Source of the DNA: Chelativorans multitrophicus
GTDB taxonomy: Bacteria; Pseudomonadota; Alphaproteobacteria; Rhizobiales; Rhizobiaceae
Length of the DNA: 64,000 nt
Assembly (NCBI RefSeq): GCF_011317445.1
Contig: NZ_JAAAPL010000001.1
Span: 992,001 to 1,056,000 of the forward strand
Direction of reading: 5' to 3'
Both the position numbers and the translations under genes were made by a program. This document shows positions 44,800 through 52,841 of this stretch, in pieces (the first letter of the stretch is position 1; each line of letters opens with the position of its first letter). Below the pieces are notes generated by a model that made no database searches, was not told the DNA's origin, and saw only the letters and a list, made by a program, of their open reading frames with translations.

Positions 44800-45585
44800 A
44801 TGGTAATCTGGAAAAGCATCCGGCCATACCTCTCGGGCCTCATACGCTTCTTCCACATCAGCTATATAGAGGCGAAATCGCAGAATCGCGGAAGTCACTT
44901 GGGGATTCTGTGGGTGCCATTATCCTCGCTAATTTTCTCGGCGATGCTTGCACTTGTTTTCCGCCACTCCGATACGATGCCGCTGACCGATTTCTTTTTC
45001 TACGTCCTAGTCGGTTACATCTTTTGGGGTTTTATCTCCGACTCTATCACCGGCAGCACCGATGTGATCCAAAGCCGCTTCGAGTTCGCGGTCCATAACA
45101 ATCTTACGCTAGCGGGTCTTTTCGGAAAGCTTCTTGTCGATCGGCTTTTCGAATTTTTTCTGAACCTGGCATTGGTGGTCGTCCTTATTCTGGTAATTGA
45201 TCCAGGGAAATTCGGAACTAGACTTGGCCTCTTCCTGCCGTTCATCGCACTCATTGTCTTGACTTCAGTCGGCACGGCTTACCTGGTGAACCTAACCACC
45301 ATCTTCTACCCTGACATGAAGTCGCTGTTTCGTGTCGGAACGCGCTTCATGTTTTTCGCCTCGCCGGTATTTTGGAGCGCGGCTGACACCACAGGTGGAG
45401 CCCGCGCCTTTCTGGTGCAATATAACCCCGCGGCCTACTACCTTTCGCTGCCGAGACAGGTTTTCGGCATTGAGGCCTTGGATTTGAAGGCGTGGCTTAT
45501 TGCGGCCATTCTGTCAGTTATTGTTTGCGTGGCAGCTTACATCGCCTATCACCATTCCCAGGCCTTTGTGAGGAATCTGAAATAG
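44800..45585 (+). CDS. Polysaccharide ABC exporter, ABC-2 permease (Wzm/KpsM type)
   Basis: This has 261 residues from ATG 44800; an open frame extends upstream without homology. It has six predicted membrane segments, including HLGILWVPLSSLIFSAMLAL, FFFYVLVGYIFWGFI, FFLNLALVVVLILVI and FLPFIALIVLTSVGTAYLV, and a late periplasmic PVFWSAADT. Wzm/KpsM permeases export a finished O-antigen or capsule chain from the cytoplasm. The partner ATPase begins two bases after the stop. Confidence 0.88.
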   Translation: MVIWKSIRPYLSGLIRFFHISYIEAKSQNRGSHLGILWVPLSSLIFSAMLALVFRHSDTMPLTDFFFYVLVGYIFWGFISDSITGSTDVIQSRFEFAVHNNLTLAGLFGKLLVDRLFEFFLNLALVVVLILVIDPGKFGTRLGLFLPFIALIVLTSVGTAYLVNLTTIFYPDMKSLFRVGTRFMFFASPVFWSAADTTGGARAFLVQYNPAAYYLSLPRQVFGIEALDLKAWLIAAILSVIVCVAAYIAYHHSQAFVRNLK

Positions 45586-45587
45586 CC

Positions 45588-46361
45588 ATGGCCAGGATCA
45601 ACATCAGGAACGCCAGCGTCAGTTACTTTCTCAGAAAGTCTGGCGCCAAGGTAAAAAGTCTGGAGCGCGGCGCAGTCGGTGCGCAAATCGTGGCTGGGAG
45701 GCGTTATCTTGAAATAACGGCGCTGAAGAACATCACGCTATCGCTCAACGATGGCGATCGCGTCGGTCTTGTCGGCATCAACGGCTCGGGGAAATCAACC
45801 CTGCTAAAGCTCTGCGCTGGCGCGCTCGCCGCGCAATCCGGAACGGTGGCAATCGAAGGCAGGGTGAGCCCGCAATTCGCACTCGGATCAGGCATGAAAC
45901 CGGCGCTGACGGGGCGGCAGAATACGGAGCTGAAATGCCTCTATATGGGTGTGCCGCAGAGCGCAATCGCCGCCCATGTGGAAGAGGTGAAAGCGCTTTC
46001 CGGGCTCGGCGGGTATTTTGAGTTGCCAATACAAAGCTATTCGGCCGGAATGCGGTCACGACTCGTGATGAGTCTGCTGCGTCTGGTGCGCGGCGAAATT
46101 TTGATCATGGATGAGTGGATAAATGCAGCCGATCCCTCGCTTAGCACCAAGGTAAGCGGTTTGCAGGCACAGCTAGTGGAAAGGGCAAAGATCCTCTTGC
46201 TCGCCAGCCACTCACGCCGTGTCCTTGAGGAATGGGTGGATACTCTTGCATGGCTCGATCAAGGCGAAATTCTTGCATTAGGCAGAGTAGGTGAGGTGTA
46301 TCCTGAATACCAGACGTGGATGAAAACCCGGAAGATAGAGCGACAGAACTCACCGACTTGA
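45588..46361 (+). CDS. Polysaccharide ABC exporter ATPase (Wzt/KpsT type)
   Basis: This has 257 residues from ATG 45588. Walker A is GINGSGKST (about 63-71), the signature is YSAGMRSRLVMS, the form typical of Wzt/KpsT, and Walker B is ILIMDEWINAADPS. No C-terminal carbohydrate-binding domain follows, so it is of the KpsT or short Wzt class in which chain length is not capped by the ATPase. It pairs with the upstream permease. Confidence 0.9.
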   Translation: MARINIRNASVSYFLRKSGAKVKSLERGAVGAQIVAGRRYLEITALKNITLSLNDGDRVGLVGINGSGKSTLLKLCAGALAAQSGTVAIEGRVSPQFALGSGMKPALTGRQNTELKCLYMGVPQSAIAAHVEEVKALSGLGGYFELPIQSYSAGMRSRLVMSLLRLVRGEILIMDEWINAADPSLSTKVSGLQAQLVERAKILLLASHSRRVLEEWVDTLAWLDQGEILALGRVGEVYPEYQTWMKTRKIERQNSPT

Positions 46362-46502
46362 ATTCTGGGCTGCGATGAGGCGAGCACCGGCTCGGCAGAC
46401 TATTTCAGTTTGCGGTTTCGGATCGAAGCTGAAATGAGAAGCTCACTTTGTGCAAATGTGAAGCGGCTCTCTACTGAACGGTTCTAAAGAGTAGCAATTC
46501 CA

Positions 46503-47369
46503 ATGAGTCCGAGCATCTCTGTTATCGTACCGATTTATGAACAGTGGGGCTTGGTAACTAAGCTTTGTGACGCCTTGTCCAATCAAGATTTCCCGGCATT
46601 AGACTACGAGGTCCTTCTGGTTGACAACGGCTCACAAAGCATCAGCATTCCCCAAAACATGCGAGCAAACTTTCGTGTCTTACGTTGCGACACGGCAGGT
46701 TCCTATGCGGCCAGGAACTTCGGCATTGAAAATGCCAAAGGGCAGTGGCTGGTTTTTACGGATGCAGACTGCAGACCGCATCGGCAGTGGTTGTTTTCAA
46801 TCGCAGCTGGCGCTGCTCGCTTCGGTCCGGATTATCTGATCGCAGGTCGTGTCGAGATGGTTCCTGGATCCTCCAGACCGACACCGTATGAAATCTATGA
46901 TATGTTGCGCGGCATACCTCAAGATCAATACGTTCGTAACGGCTATGCGGCTACCGCCAATCTCGCGTTTCATCGCAGTCTTGTTGATCGGATCGGCAGT
47001 TTCGATTGCCGCCGATTTTCAGGAGGGGATGCTGATATCTGCAGACGAGCCCGAGCAGCGGGCTTCAAAATCGTTTTGATTGATGAGGCTCTTGTCAGCC
47101 ATTCATGCCGTTCCACTTGGGACGAGGTCGCAGTTAAGGCAAGGCGCATACGTGGAGGGCAACTCACCGCAGGTTCCCCGCGCCGATACCGATCTTTCGT
47201 TACTGGTGTGACTCTACCGACAGTAAAGGTTTTCTGGCGCTTCCTTCGCCAAACACAGTTTCCGATCAGGCATCGCTTGATTGCATGTCTGGTGCTCTTG
47301 CGAGTGTGGGGAGTACAACTTGCAGAGACTTTTCGCCTGAAGATCGCCTCCTCTCCCGAACGCCGATAG
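46503..47369 (+). CDS. Glycosyltransferase, GT2 family
   Basis: The 288-residue GT-A enzyme has SISVIVPIYEQWGLVTKLCD at its N-terminus, VLLVDNGS, AARNFGIENAKGQWLVFTDA with the metal-binding acidic pair (TDAD) and the later acceptor-region GGDADICRRARAAGF. It is an inverting transferase of surface polysaccharide assembly. Its tail overlaps, in another frame, open sequence before the next gene, whose start is placed just after its stop. Confidence 0.9.
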   Translation: MSPSISVIVPIYEQWGLVTKLCDALSNQDFPALDYEVLLVDNGSQSISIPQNMRANFRVLRCDTAGSYAARNFGIENAKGQWLVFTDADCRPHRQWLFSIAAGAARFGPDYLIAGRVEMVPGSSRPTPYEIYDMLRGIPQDQYVRNGYAATANLAFHRSLVDRIGSFDCRRFSGGDADICRRARAAGFKIVLIDEALVSHSCRSTWDEVAVKARRIRGGQLTAGSPRRYRSFVTGVTLPTVKVFWRFLRQTQFPIRHRLIACLVLLRVWGVQLAETFRLKIASSPERR

Positions 47370-47383
47370 CCAAACGGATCGAC

Positions 47384-49288
47384 ATGGATTCCGCAACATA
47401 TCTCCTGAAGACATGCACTGAGGGCGCTAAATCACGTTGGCAAAGCCTACGTGACGGCATGCGATTGCTTCCCATGAAGTTACGGCGAGCACTCATCAAC
47501 AGAATACCTCCAGGCATGCGGCCCCTCGTGAGGCGCCTCTACGAAAAGTTGCCGCGTAAGGGTGGGCTCGCGGCACGACGCATCCGCCAGCACAGATTTC
47601 GCATGCTGAATCTTGGATACCTTGAGCGCGGCTACCGCGAGCTCGCGCACTTGGCAGAGAGTTCCAGGAGTCGGGAGATAAGACGTCGCGCTTGCTGGGA
47701 ACTCATCAGTTGGCACACCGGACAAATTTCCATTGAGGATGCGAGAAAGGTTCTTAGTTACGCCGACATGCTGAAGCGCGTTGAGTGGCGGCGCGGTCGG
47801 CTGATCCACTTGGCAACAGCACGATCTACCGCACTGTGCACACTTGGGAACTTGGCAGAAGCGGCTCGAAGCTTTGAAGACCCCTCGCTCTCGCAATCAC
47901 ATCCCGACTTCATTCTGGCACGTAGTGGTCTTATTGACGAACTGGACGGGCGTTTGGCCGCGGTCAACCAGGTTCTACAACAGGAAAAACTTAGTGCTGT
48001 GAGGCTTTTACCTGGATCAGAGCCTGCCTTCGACCGATTGACCACGGGCTTGCGGCCGGAAGCCGATCAAAGCGGGCGCCCGTTGGTGTCGGTGATCGTA
48101 CCCGCGTACAATGCACAATACACCATTGCTACTGCCATCCGCTCCCTGCAGGAGCAGACCTGGCGCAATATTGAAATCCATGTAGTCGATGACTGCAGCA
48201 CTGACGAGACGGTGTCGATTGTAACTAAGCTTGCAAACAAGGATTCTCGCATTCAGGTGCTCCGTATGGAGCGGAACTCTGGAGCTTACTGTGCACGCAA
48301 TCTGGGTTTGAAGAACGCTAGAGGAAAGTATGTGACGTGTCACGACTCAGATGACTGGTCTCATCCTGAGAAATTGCAAATTCAAGCAGAGCACCTCGAA
48401 AGGCACACTGATAGAATTGTAGCGAATTACTCATATTTGTATTTCGTTGATGACGATTTACGTGTTCGAGCGCGCCGCCTCGGATCATATCTTCGGCTGA
48501 ACACGTCCTCTCTCATGTTCAGGCGCGAGCCGGTTCTTTCGGAACTTGGGTTTTGGGACGAGGTGCGATTTGCAGCGGATAGCGAATTTTTGGAGAGGCT
48601 GTATGCGGTTTTTGGACGGATATCCGTTATCAGCATCGCCAAGCCATTGTCGCTGGTTCGATATCGGGAAGACAGTCTTACCGCGTCTAAAGCGTTCGGC
48701 TACCATGGTTTTCGCATGGGTGCTCGTCAATTTTATCGGGAGCGGTACTTGCGATTTCATCGCTCAGGGCTGCCGCTCCGATTCAGAGGAAATGCGCAAG
48801 ACCGGCCATTCTACGTTCCTGAACCTATGCTGCCGGCGCGATCGCCCCGAGGAGCTAGGCGCTATTTTGATGTTGTTCTTGTTCTTGATTGCAGGCTTGG
48901 TGGACGCGAACTGAGGAATGCAGTTTCCGTCCTGCAAAGCTACCGGCGTCAGGGCATGTCGGTAGCAGTTTTCCACCTTCCGATTTTCGAGCTCGACCCG
49001 GAAAAGCCGATACAAGAGGCACTAATTGCCGCCCTGGATGCCGGGTTGTTTCAGTATGTGGTGACGGGCGAACAGGTCGATTGCGAAAAGCTGCAAATAC
49101 TGGGCTGGCGGCCATTACGGGACTATAATCGCTTCTTCCTCGATGTAAGCGCCAAAACGATCGAGGTGACCACAACGAGAAGCGACATATTCCACAAAGC
49201 GCCCACTGCGCGTGAACGCGAAATCTGCGAGGCAACCCTGCGCCGTTATTGTGATGCACCGGTGACATGGCGCGATTTACGACAGTGA
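47384..49288 (+). CDS. Large GT2-family glycosyltransferase with helical N-terminus and partial GT4-like tail
   Basis: This has 634 residues from ATG 47384; an in-frame start at 47285 would overlap the previous gene by 85 bases. Residues 1-230 are helical with no family recognised. Residues 235-450 form a GT2 domain (PLVSVIVPAYNAQYTIATAI, HVVDDCSTDETVS, ARNLGLKNARGKYVTCHDSD with the DxD-like DSDD). After about 500 comes YFDVVLVLDCRLGGRELRNA and SYRRQGMSVAVFHLPIF, which resemble the first half of GT4-like modules of rhizobial multidomain transferases; no donor half follows before the stop. It probably adds a sugar during capsule or O-chain assembly. Confidence 0.82.
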   Translation: MDSATYLLKTCTEGAKSRWQSLRDGMRLLPMKLRRALINRIPPGMRPLVRRLYEKLPRKGGLAARRIRQHRFRMLNLGYLERGYRELAHLAESSRSREIRRRACWELISWHTGQISIEDARKVLSYADMLKRVEWRRGRLIHLATARSTALCTLGNLAEAARSFEDPSLSQSHPDFILARSGLIDELDGRLAAVNQVLQQEKLSAVRLLPGSEPAFDRLTTGLRPEADQSGRPLVSVIVPAYNAQYTIATAIRSLQEQTWRNIEIHVVDDCSTDETVSIVTKLANKDSRIQVLRMERNSGAYCARNLGLKNARGKYVTCHDSDDWSHPEKLQIQAEHLERHTDRIVANYSYLYFVDDDLRVRARRLGSYLRLNTSSLMFRREPVLSELGFWDEVRFAADSEFLERLYAVFGRISVISIAKPLSLVRYREDSLTASKAFGYHGFRMGARQFYRERYLRFHRSGLPLRFRGNAQDRPFYVPEPMLPARSPRGARRYFDVVLVLDCRLGGRELRNAVSVLQSYRRQGMSVAVFHLPIFELDPEKPIQEALIAALDAGLFQYVVTGEQVDCEKLQILGWRPLRDYNRFFLDVSAKTIEVTTTRSDIFHKAPTAREREICEATLRRYCDAPVTWRDLRQ

Positions 49289-49424
49289 TTTTGCACCTGT
49301 TGTCCAGCTTTATGTTGCCTGGAGAAAGCAGCTGTCGTAGTCACCACTCCGAAATTGTGGATTTGTGCCCCTCACGGCCGGAATCCCTGGTTAGATCCCG
49401 TTTCCAACATGGAGGTCCTCCGAC

Positions 49425-50768
49425 ATGGACACGAGCGTCGTAAGCGCCGAAAACATCAAAATCAGGATCGAGTCTCGCGCGGCGACCGCGGGCATCATCG
49501 GTCTGGGTTATGTCGGGCTGCCTTTGGCCGTGGCCGCGGCCAAAGCGGGATATGCGGTATTAGGTTTTGACGTCGACCAATCCAAAGTCGAAGCCCTGAA
49601 CGCCGGCAACTCCTATATAGAGGCAGTGCCTGAGCCGTCCTTGCGCGAACAGGTTGCTGTTGGCCGCTTCGAGGCGACTGCCGATTTTGCGCGCCTCGCC
49701 TCATGCGACGTCGTCGTCATTTGCGTGCCGACGCCGCTCACGAAGCAGCGGGAGCCCGACTTGAGCTTCGTAGAGCAAACCGCATCCGCAATTGCCAGGA
49801 ATCGCAAGCCCGGTGCCCTCATCATCCTCGAATCGACCACTTGGCCCTGGACGACCGAGACGGTCGTCAAGAACATCTTGGAAGCCGACGGCACGAAGAG
49901 CGGGCGTGACTTCTTCCTCGGCTTCTCGCCTGAGCGGGAAGATCCCGGCAATGCCAGCTTCCGAACGGTCACAATCCCGAAGATCGTTTCGGGCGACGGG
50001 GCAGATGCGCAAGCCCTGGTTGAGGCCTTCTATGGCAATGTAGTGGAGCGCATCGTGCCGGTGTCTTCTCCTCGGGTAGCTGAGGCAGTGAAGATTACGG
50101 AAAACATCTTCTGCGCAGTCAACATCGCGCTCGTCAATGAGCTCAAGATCATCTACGACGCGATGGACATAGACGTTTGGGAGGTGATCGATGCCGCGGC
50201 CACCAAGCCCTTTGGTTTCATGCCTTTCTATCCGGGCCCCGGACTCGGTGGGCATTGCATCCCAATCGACCCGTTTTATCTCACCTGGAAGGCTCGGGAA
50301 TACAACGTGCCCACCCGCTTCATCGAGCTGGCGGGCGAGATTAACGTTGCCATGCCTCGCTATGTGATCAGCCGGCTTGAGGTCGCGCTGGATAAGAGCT
50401 TCGCCAAATCGCTGAGTGCTTCGAAGGTGCTCATCCTCGGCCTGGCATACAAGAAGAACGTCCCCGATATCCGCGAAAGCCCGGCCTTCGCCATCATGGA
50501 CATGCTGAAAGCACGCGGCACGACATTTGACTATCATGACCCCCATGTGCCGAGCATTCCACGCACGCGCGAGCACGAGCAGTACTACGGGCAGCGTTCG
50601 GTGGGGCTGGATGCGGCGACGATCTCAAGCTACGACGCAGTCGTCCTCGTGACCGATCATGACGATGTGGACTACGGGCTAGTGGCGGCTAAGGCCAAGC
50701 TGGTGCTGGACACACGGAATGCTTTAGGAAAGCGTGGTTTTAGCGGCGAGACGGTTGTGAAGGCGTGA
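49425..50768 (+). CDS. UDP-N-acetyl-hexosamine dehydrogenase (WbpA/WecC-type)
   Basis: The 447-residue nucleotide-sugar dehydrogenase has Rossmann GIIGLGYVGLPLAVAAAKAG (23-42), VVVICVPTPL, ESTTWPWTTE, the sugar-binding EDPGN and the catalytic Cys278 in GPGLGGHCIPIDPFYL. The HCIPIDP form marks UDP-GlcNAc or UDP-ManNAc 6-dehydrogenases, in contrast to the SCFPKD of UDP-glucose dehydrogenase encoded at 55186. It oxidises the sugar C6 to a uronic acid with two NAD+. GGAGG precedes the ATG. It supplies an acidic N-acetylated residue for the polysaccharide. Confidence 0.9.
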   Translation: MDTSVVSAENIKIRIESRAATAGIIGLGYVGLPLAVAAAKAGYAVLGFDVDQSKVEALNAGNSYIEAVPEPSLREQVAVGRFEATADFARLASCDVVVICVPTPLTKQREPDLSFVEQTASAIARNRKPGALIILESTTWPWTTETVVKNILEADGTKSGRDFFLGFSPEREDPGNASFRTVTIPKIVSGDGADAQALVEAFYGNVVERIVPVSSPRVAEAVKITENIFCAVNIALVNELKIIYDAMDIDVWEVIDAAATKPFGFMPFYPGPGLGGHCIPIDPFYLTWKAREYNVPTRFIELAGEINVAMPRYVISRLEVALDKSFAKSLSASKVLILGLAYKKNVPDIRESPAFAIMDMLKARGTTFDYHDPHVPSIPRTREHEQYYGQRSVGLDAATISSYDAVVLVTDHDDVDYGLVAAKAKLVLDTRNALGKRGFSGETVVKA

Positions 50769-50898
50769 ACTGCAAAGTGAGGTAAGTGGGCCAAATGGCC
50801 ACTCGGCAAAGGCAAAGATTAGGCTGTAGCCGCTTTGGGATTGTCCTGTGCTACGCTTGGTAGCCGCTACCATAATTACTGATAAATGGAGAGTACTC

Positions 50899-52029
50899 GT
50901 GTTTCGAGGAGCGAAAGAAGGATTGAAATGGCTGCTCAACAAGCTCCTTCTTCGCTCTCTCATCTGGGAAACCCGCAATAACGCAAGAGGTATCCTGAAA
51001 AAGTCCAGCCGCACGCACCAAACGTTGGACTACGTCAGCGACTCCGTGCTCATCATCGACAAGAAGATTGAATATCTATCTGCTAAAATAGACGCGCATG
51101 CCGATGTTGAGGACCAATTCAAGAATTTGGTGCTTTCCACGTTGCGCGACATCAACTTGTCCATAGAACAAGCAAAACGCCTCACCGCCGAACTCAGAGA
51201 GAGCATGGCTGGCGAGTTTCTCGATCAAATCAACGCCAAACTATCGATGCAGGCCGACGGTGCGATTGCCGAAATCGACAAGAGGTTCACTCGACTCAGT
51301 GAGCAGATTGACGAGAGCACCCGCGCTGTCGTTGCCGGTGTCGAGAAGACCGCCCTCAATGAGTTTCGGCAGACGGAAGCACTTGGCGCCCTCTCAAAGC
51401 TATTGAGCTTGGACTTGCCGTTGCCTCCCACTCGAGGCTGGGCCGCCTCGCCCGATTTTCTTCTCCATATCTACCAGCACATCTCCGAACATAAGCCGAA
51501 GCTGGTGGTGGAGCTTGGCAGTGGCGTCTCGACAGTAGTTATTGCCGCTGCGCTGAAGGCCAATGGCGACGGCGGACTGTTGCACAGTCTGGATCATGAG
51601 GCGACCTTCGCGGAGGCGACCTCAAAGCTACTCGCCAAGCATGCATTTGCCGATATTGCTACTGTGCACCATGCGCCGCTAGCACCGTGGAGGCCCACCA
51701 AGGAAACAAAACTCGGTACGGAGTGGCAGTGGTATTCCGTGCCTGAAACGGTGGGTTCGCTACAGGACATCGATCTGCTGGTCATCGACGGACCGCCTAA
51801 GGCAACGGGGCCTTTTGCGCGTTACCCTGCAGTTCCGCATTTCCGCGATCGAATGGCATCAAACTGCACCGTCCTTCTGGACGATGCGTCCCGCGAGGAA
51901 GAAAGAAAGGTCGTTAAGGCGTGGGCCTCTGATCGTGGCCTCAGGCTTTATCATCACCGCGAGTTCGAGAAAGGCCTCGCTGTGGTTATCGCGGAAGGTC
52001 CGCTTCCCGTCGAAGAATCAAATCAGTAG
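50899..52029 (+). CDS. Coiled-coil protein with class I methyltransferase-like domain
   Basis: This has 376 residues from GTG 50899, preceded by GGAGAG; a GTG at 50848 is in frame but lacks a good site. Residues 30-165 are helical and probably coiled-coil (KKIEYLSAKID, EQAKRLTAELRES, RFTRLSEQIDESTR). From about residue 204 a Rossmann domain begins (LVVELGSGVSTVVIAAALKA, motif I; HSLDHEATF, motif II; IDLLVIDGPPKATG). It resembles class I SAM-dependent methyltransferases found in exopolysaccharide loci. Methylation of a sugar or chain terminus is likely. The coil may set a distance or oligomer state, as in chain-length-control proteins. Confidence 0.75.
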   Translation: MFRGAKEGLKWLLNKLLLRSLIWETRNNARGILKKSSRTHQTLDYVSDSVLIIDKKIEYLSAKIDAHADVEDQFKNLVLSTLRDINLSIEQAKRLTAELRESMAGEFLDQINAKLSMQADGAIAEIDKRFTRLSEQIDESTRAVVAGVEKTALNEFRQTEALGALSKLLSLDLPLPPTRGWAASPDFLLHIYQHISEHKPKLVVELGSGVSTVVIAAALKANGDGGLLHSLDHEATFAEATSKLLAKHAFADIATVHHAPLAPWRPTKETKLGTEWQWYSVPETVGSLQDIDLLVIDGPPKATGPFARYPAVPHFRDRMASNCTVLLDDASREEERKVVKAWASDRGLRLYHHREFEKGLAVVIAEGPLPVEESNQ

Positions 52030-52090
52030 TAAGCCAGTCGCAAGAGATGGGGCACTACGTCAGTTAAGCTGATTGGATGAGCAGTGTGGC

Positions 52091-52366
52091 TCATGCGAGC
52101 CGCTTTGCAGCCAGTCGCCTTTCCAGTTTCTCAATTTCGGCAGCCAAATCGGAAAGGGACTTAACCTTTGCAATAAGCTATCGCCGTGTGAGGATTTTGA
52201 ATGCCGGCGTTTGATCATCCAGTGCCGCGGCAGCCGCAATCTGGGTGCGCAATGATGCCACTTTAGTGCGAAGGGCGCGATTCTCCTCCTGCAGTATCCT
52301 CAACTCGATCTCATGCGACTGCCCTGCAATTTTCCGATTACCCGGTTGTGACCTAACCTTCTCAGT
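52091..52366 (-). pseudogene. Remnant of a coiled-coil protein with an in-frame TAG
   Basis: On the minus strand the frame ending at TGA 52091-52093 reads ILQEENRALRTKVASLRTQI and then, after an in-frame TAG at 52178-52180, SLSDLAAEIEKLERRLAAKR. Heptad-like leucines continue on both sides of the stop, so this looks like the broken tail of a coiled-coil protein. Upstream in another frame LKLARELRRLGHNRV may belong to it. I do not recognise the family. It is the only sign of decay in the polysaccharide locus. Confidence 0.4.
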
Positions 52367-52841
52367 TCACGTGCAAGCTTCAGCTTAGGGAAAACCGGCA
52401 AGGTGTTGTTTCCCGGTGAACTCCTGCAACACGTCATTCTCGAGGAATCGAAATGAATGTCATCGAGTAATTATTATGCTTCTCGAACGCCGCAGCCGAC
52501 ATCTCCCGGAGCCGCCCTTCATCAGTCTACCTCACTTGTTCGACAACATTCCGCGCCGGAAAAGTCGTCAAGCATGAAGCCGGTTTTGGGACGCCCAACC
52601 AGCTCGGTAGATCCTGGCATATACATCGACCATTTCCATAAGGCGTGGGAAATCGACACTCGAAGCAGCATCTTGGGCAGCCTATATTGCGGACACGGTG
52701 CTTCGGCAAGAAATCGCTTAGAGGGCGGTGTATTTCGAGAAAAGACACGAGCCTAGCAAGCCGCCCACTCGGGTTTACCAACTTGACTCCTCAGCATTGA
52801 TAATTCAAGCACACCTTTATTGCAGCCGGGGCGAAGTCTAC
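52367..52841. other. Gap before the acyltransferase gene
   Basis: Only short unconvincing frames are seen on both strands. The minus strand between about 52370 and 52640 may hold further debris of the coiled-coil remnant. The promoter of the acyltransferase gene should lie here. Confidence 0.35.

Noticed and set aside
52457-52756. Plus-strand frame in the gap before the acyltransferase
   Set aside because: No motif, no ribosome site, and overlap with the 5' region of the following gene.
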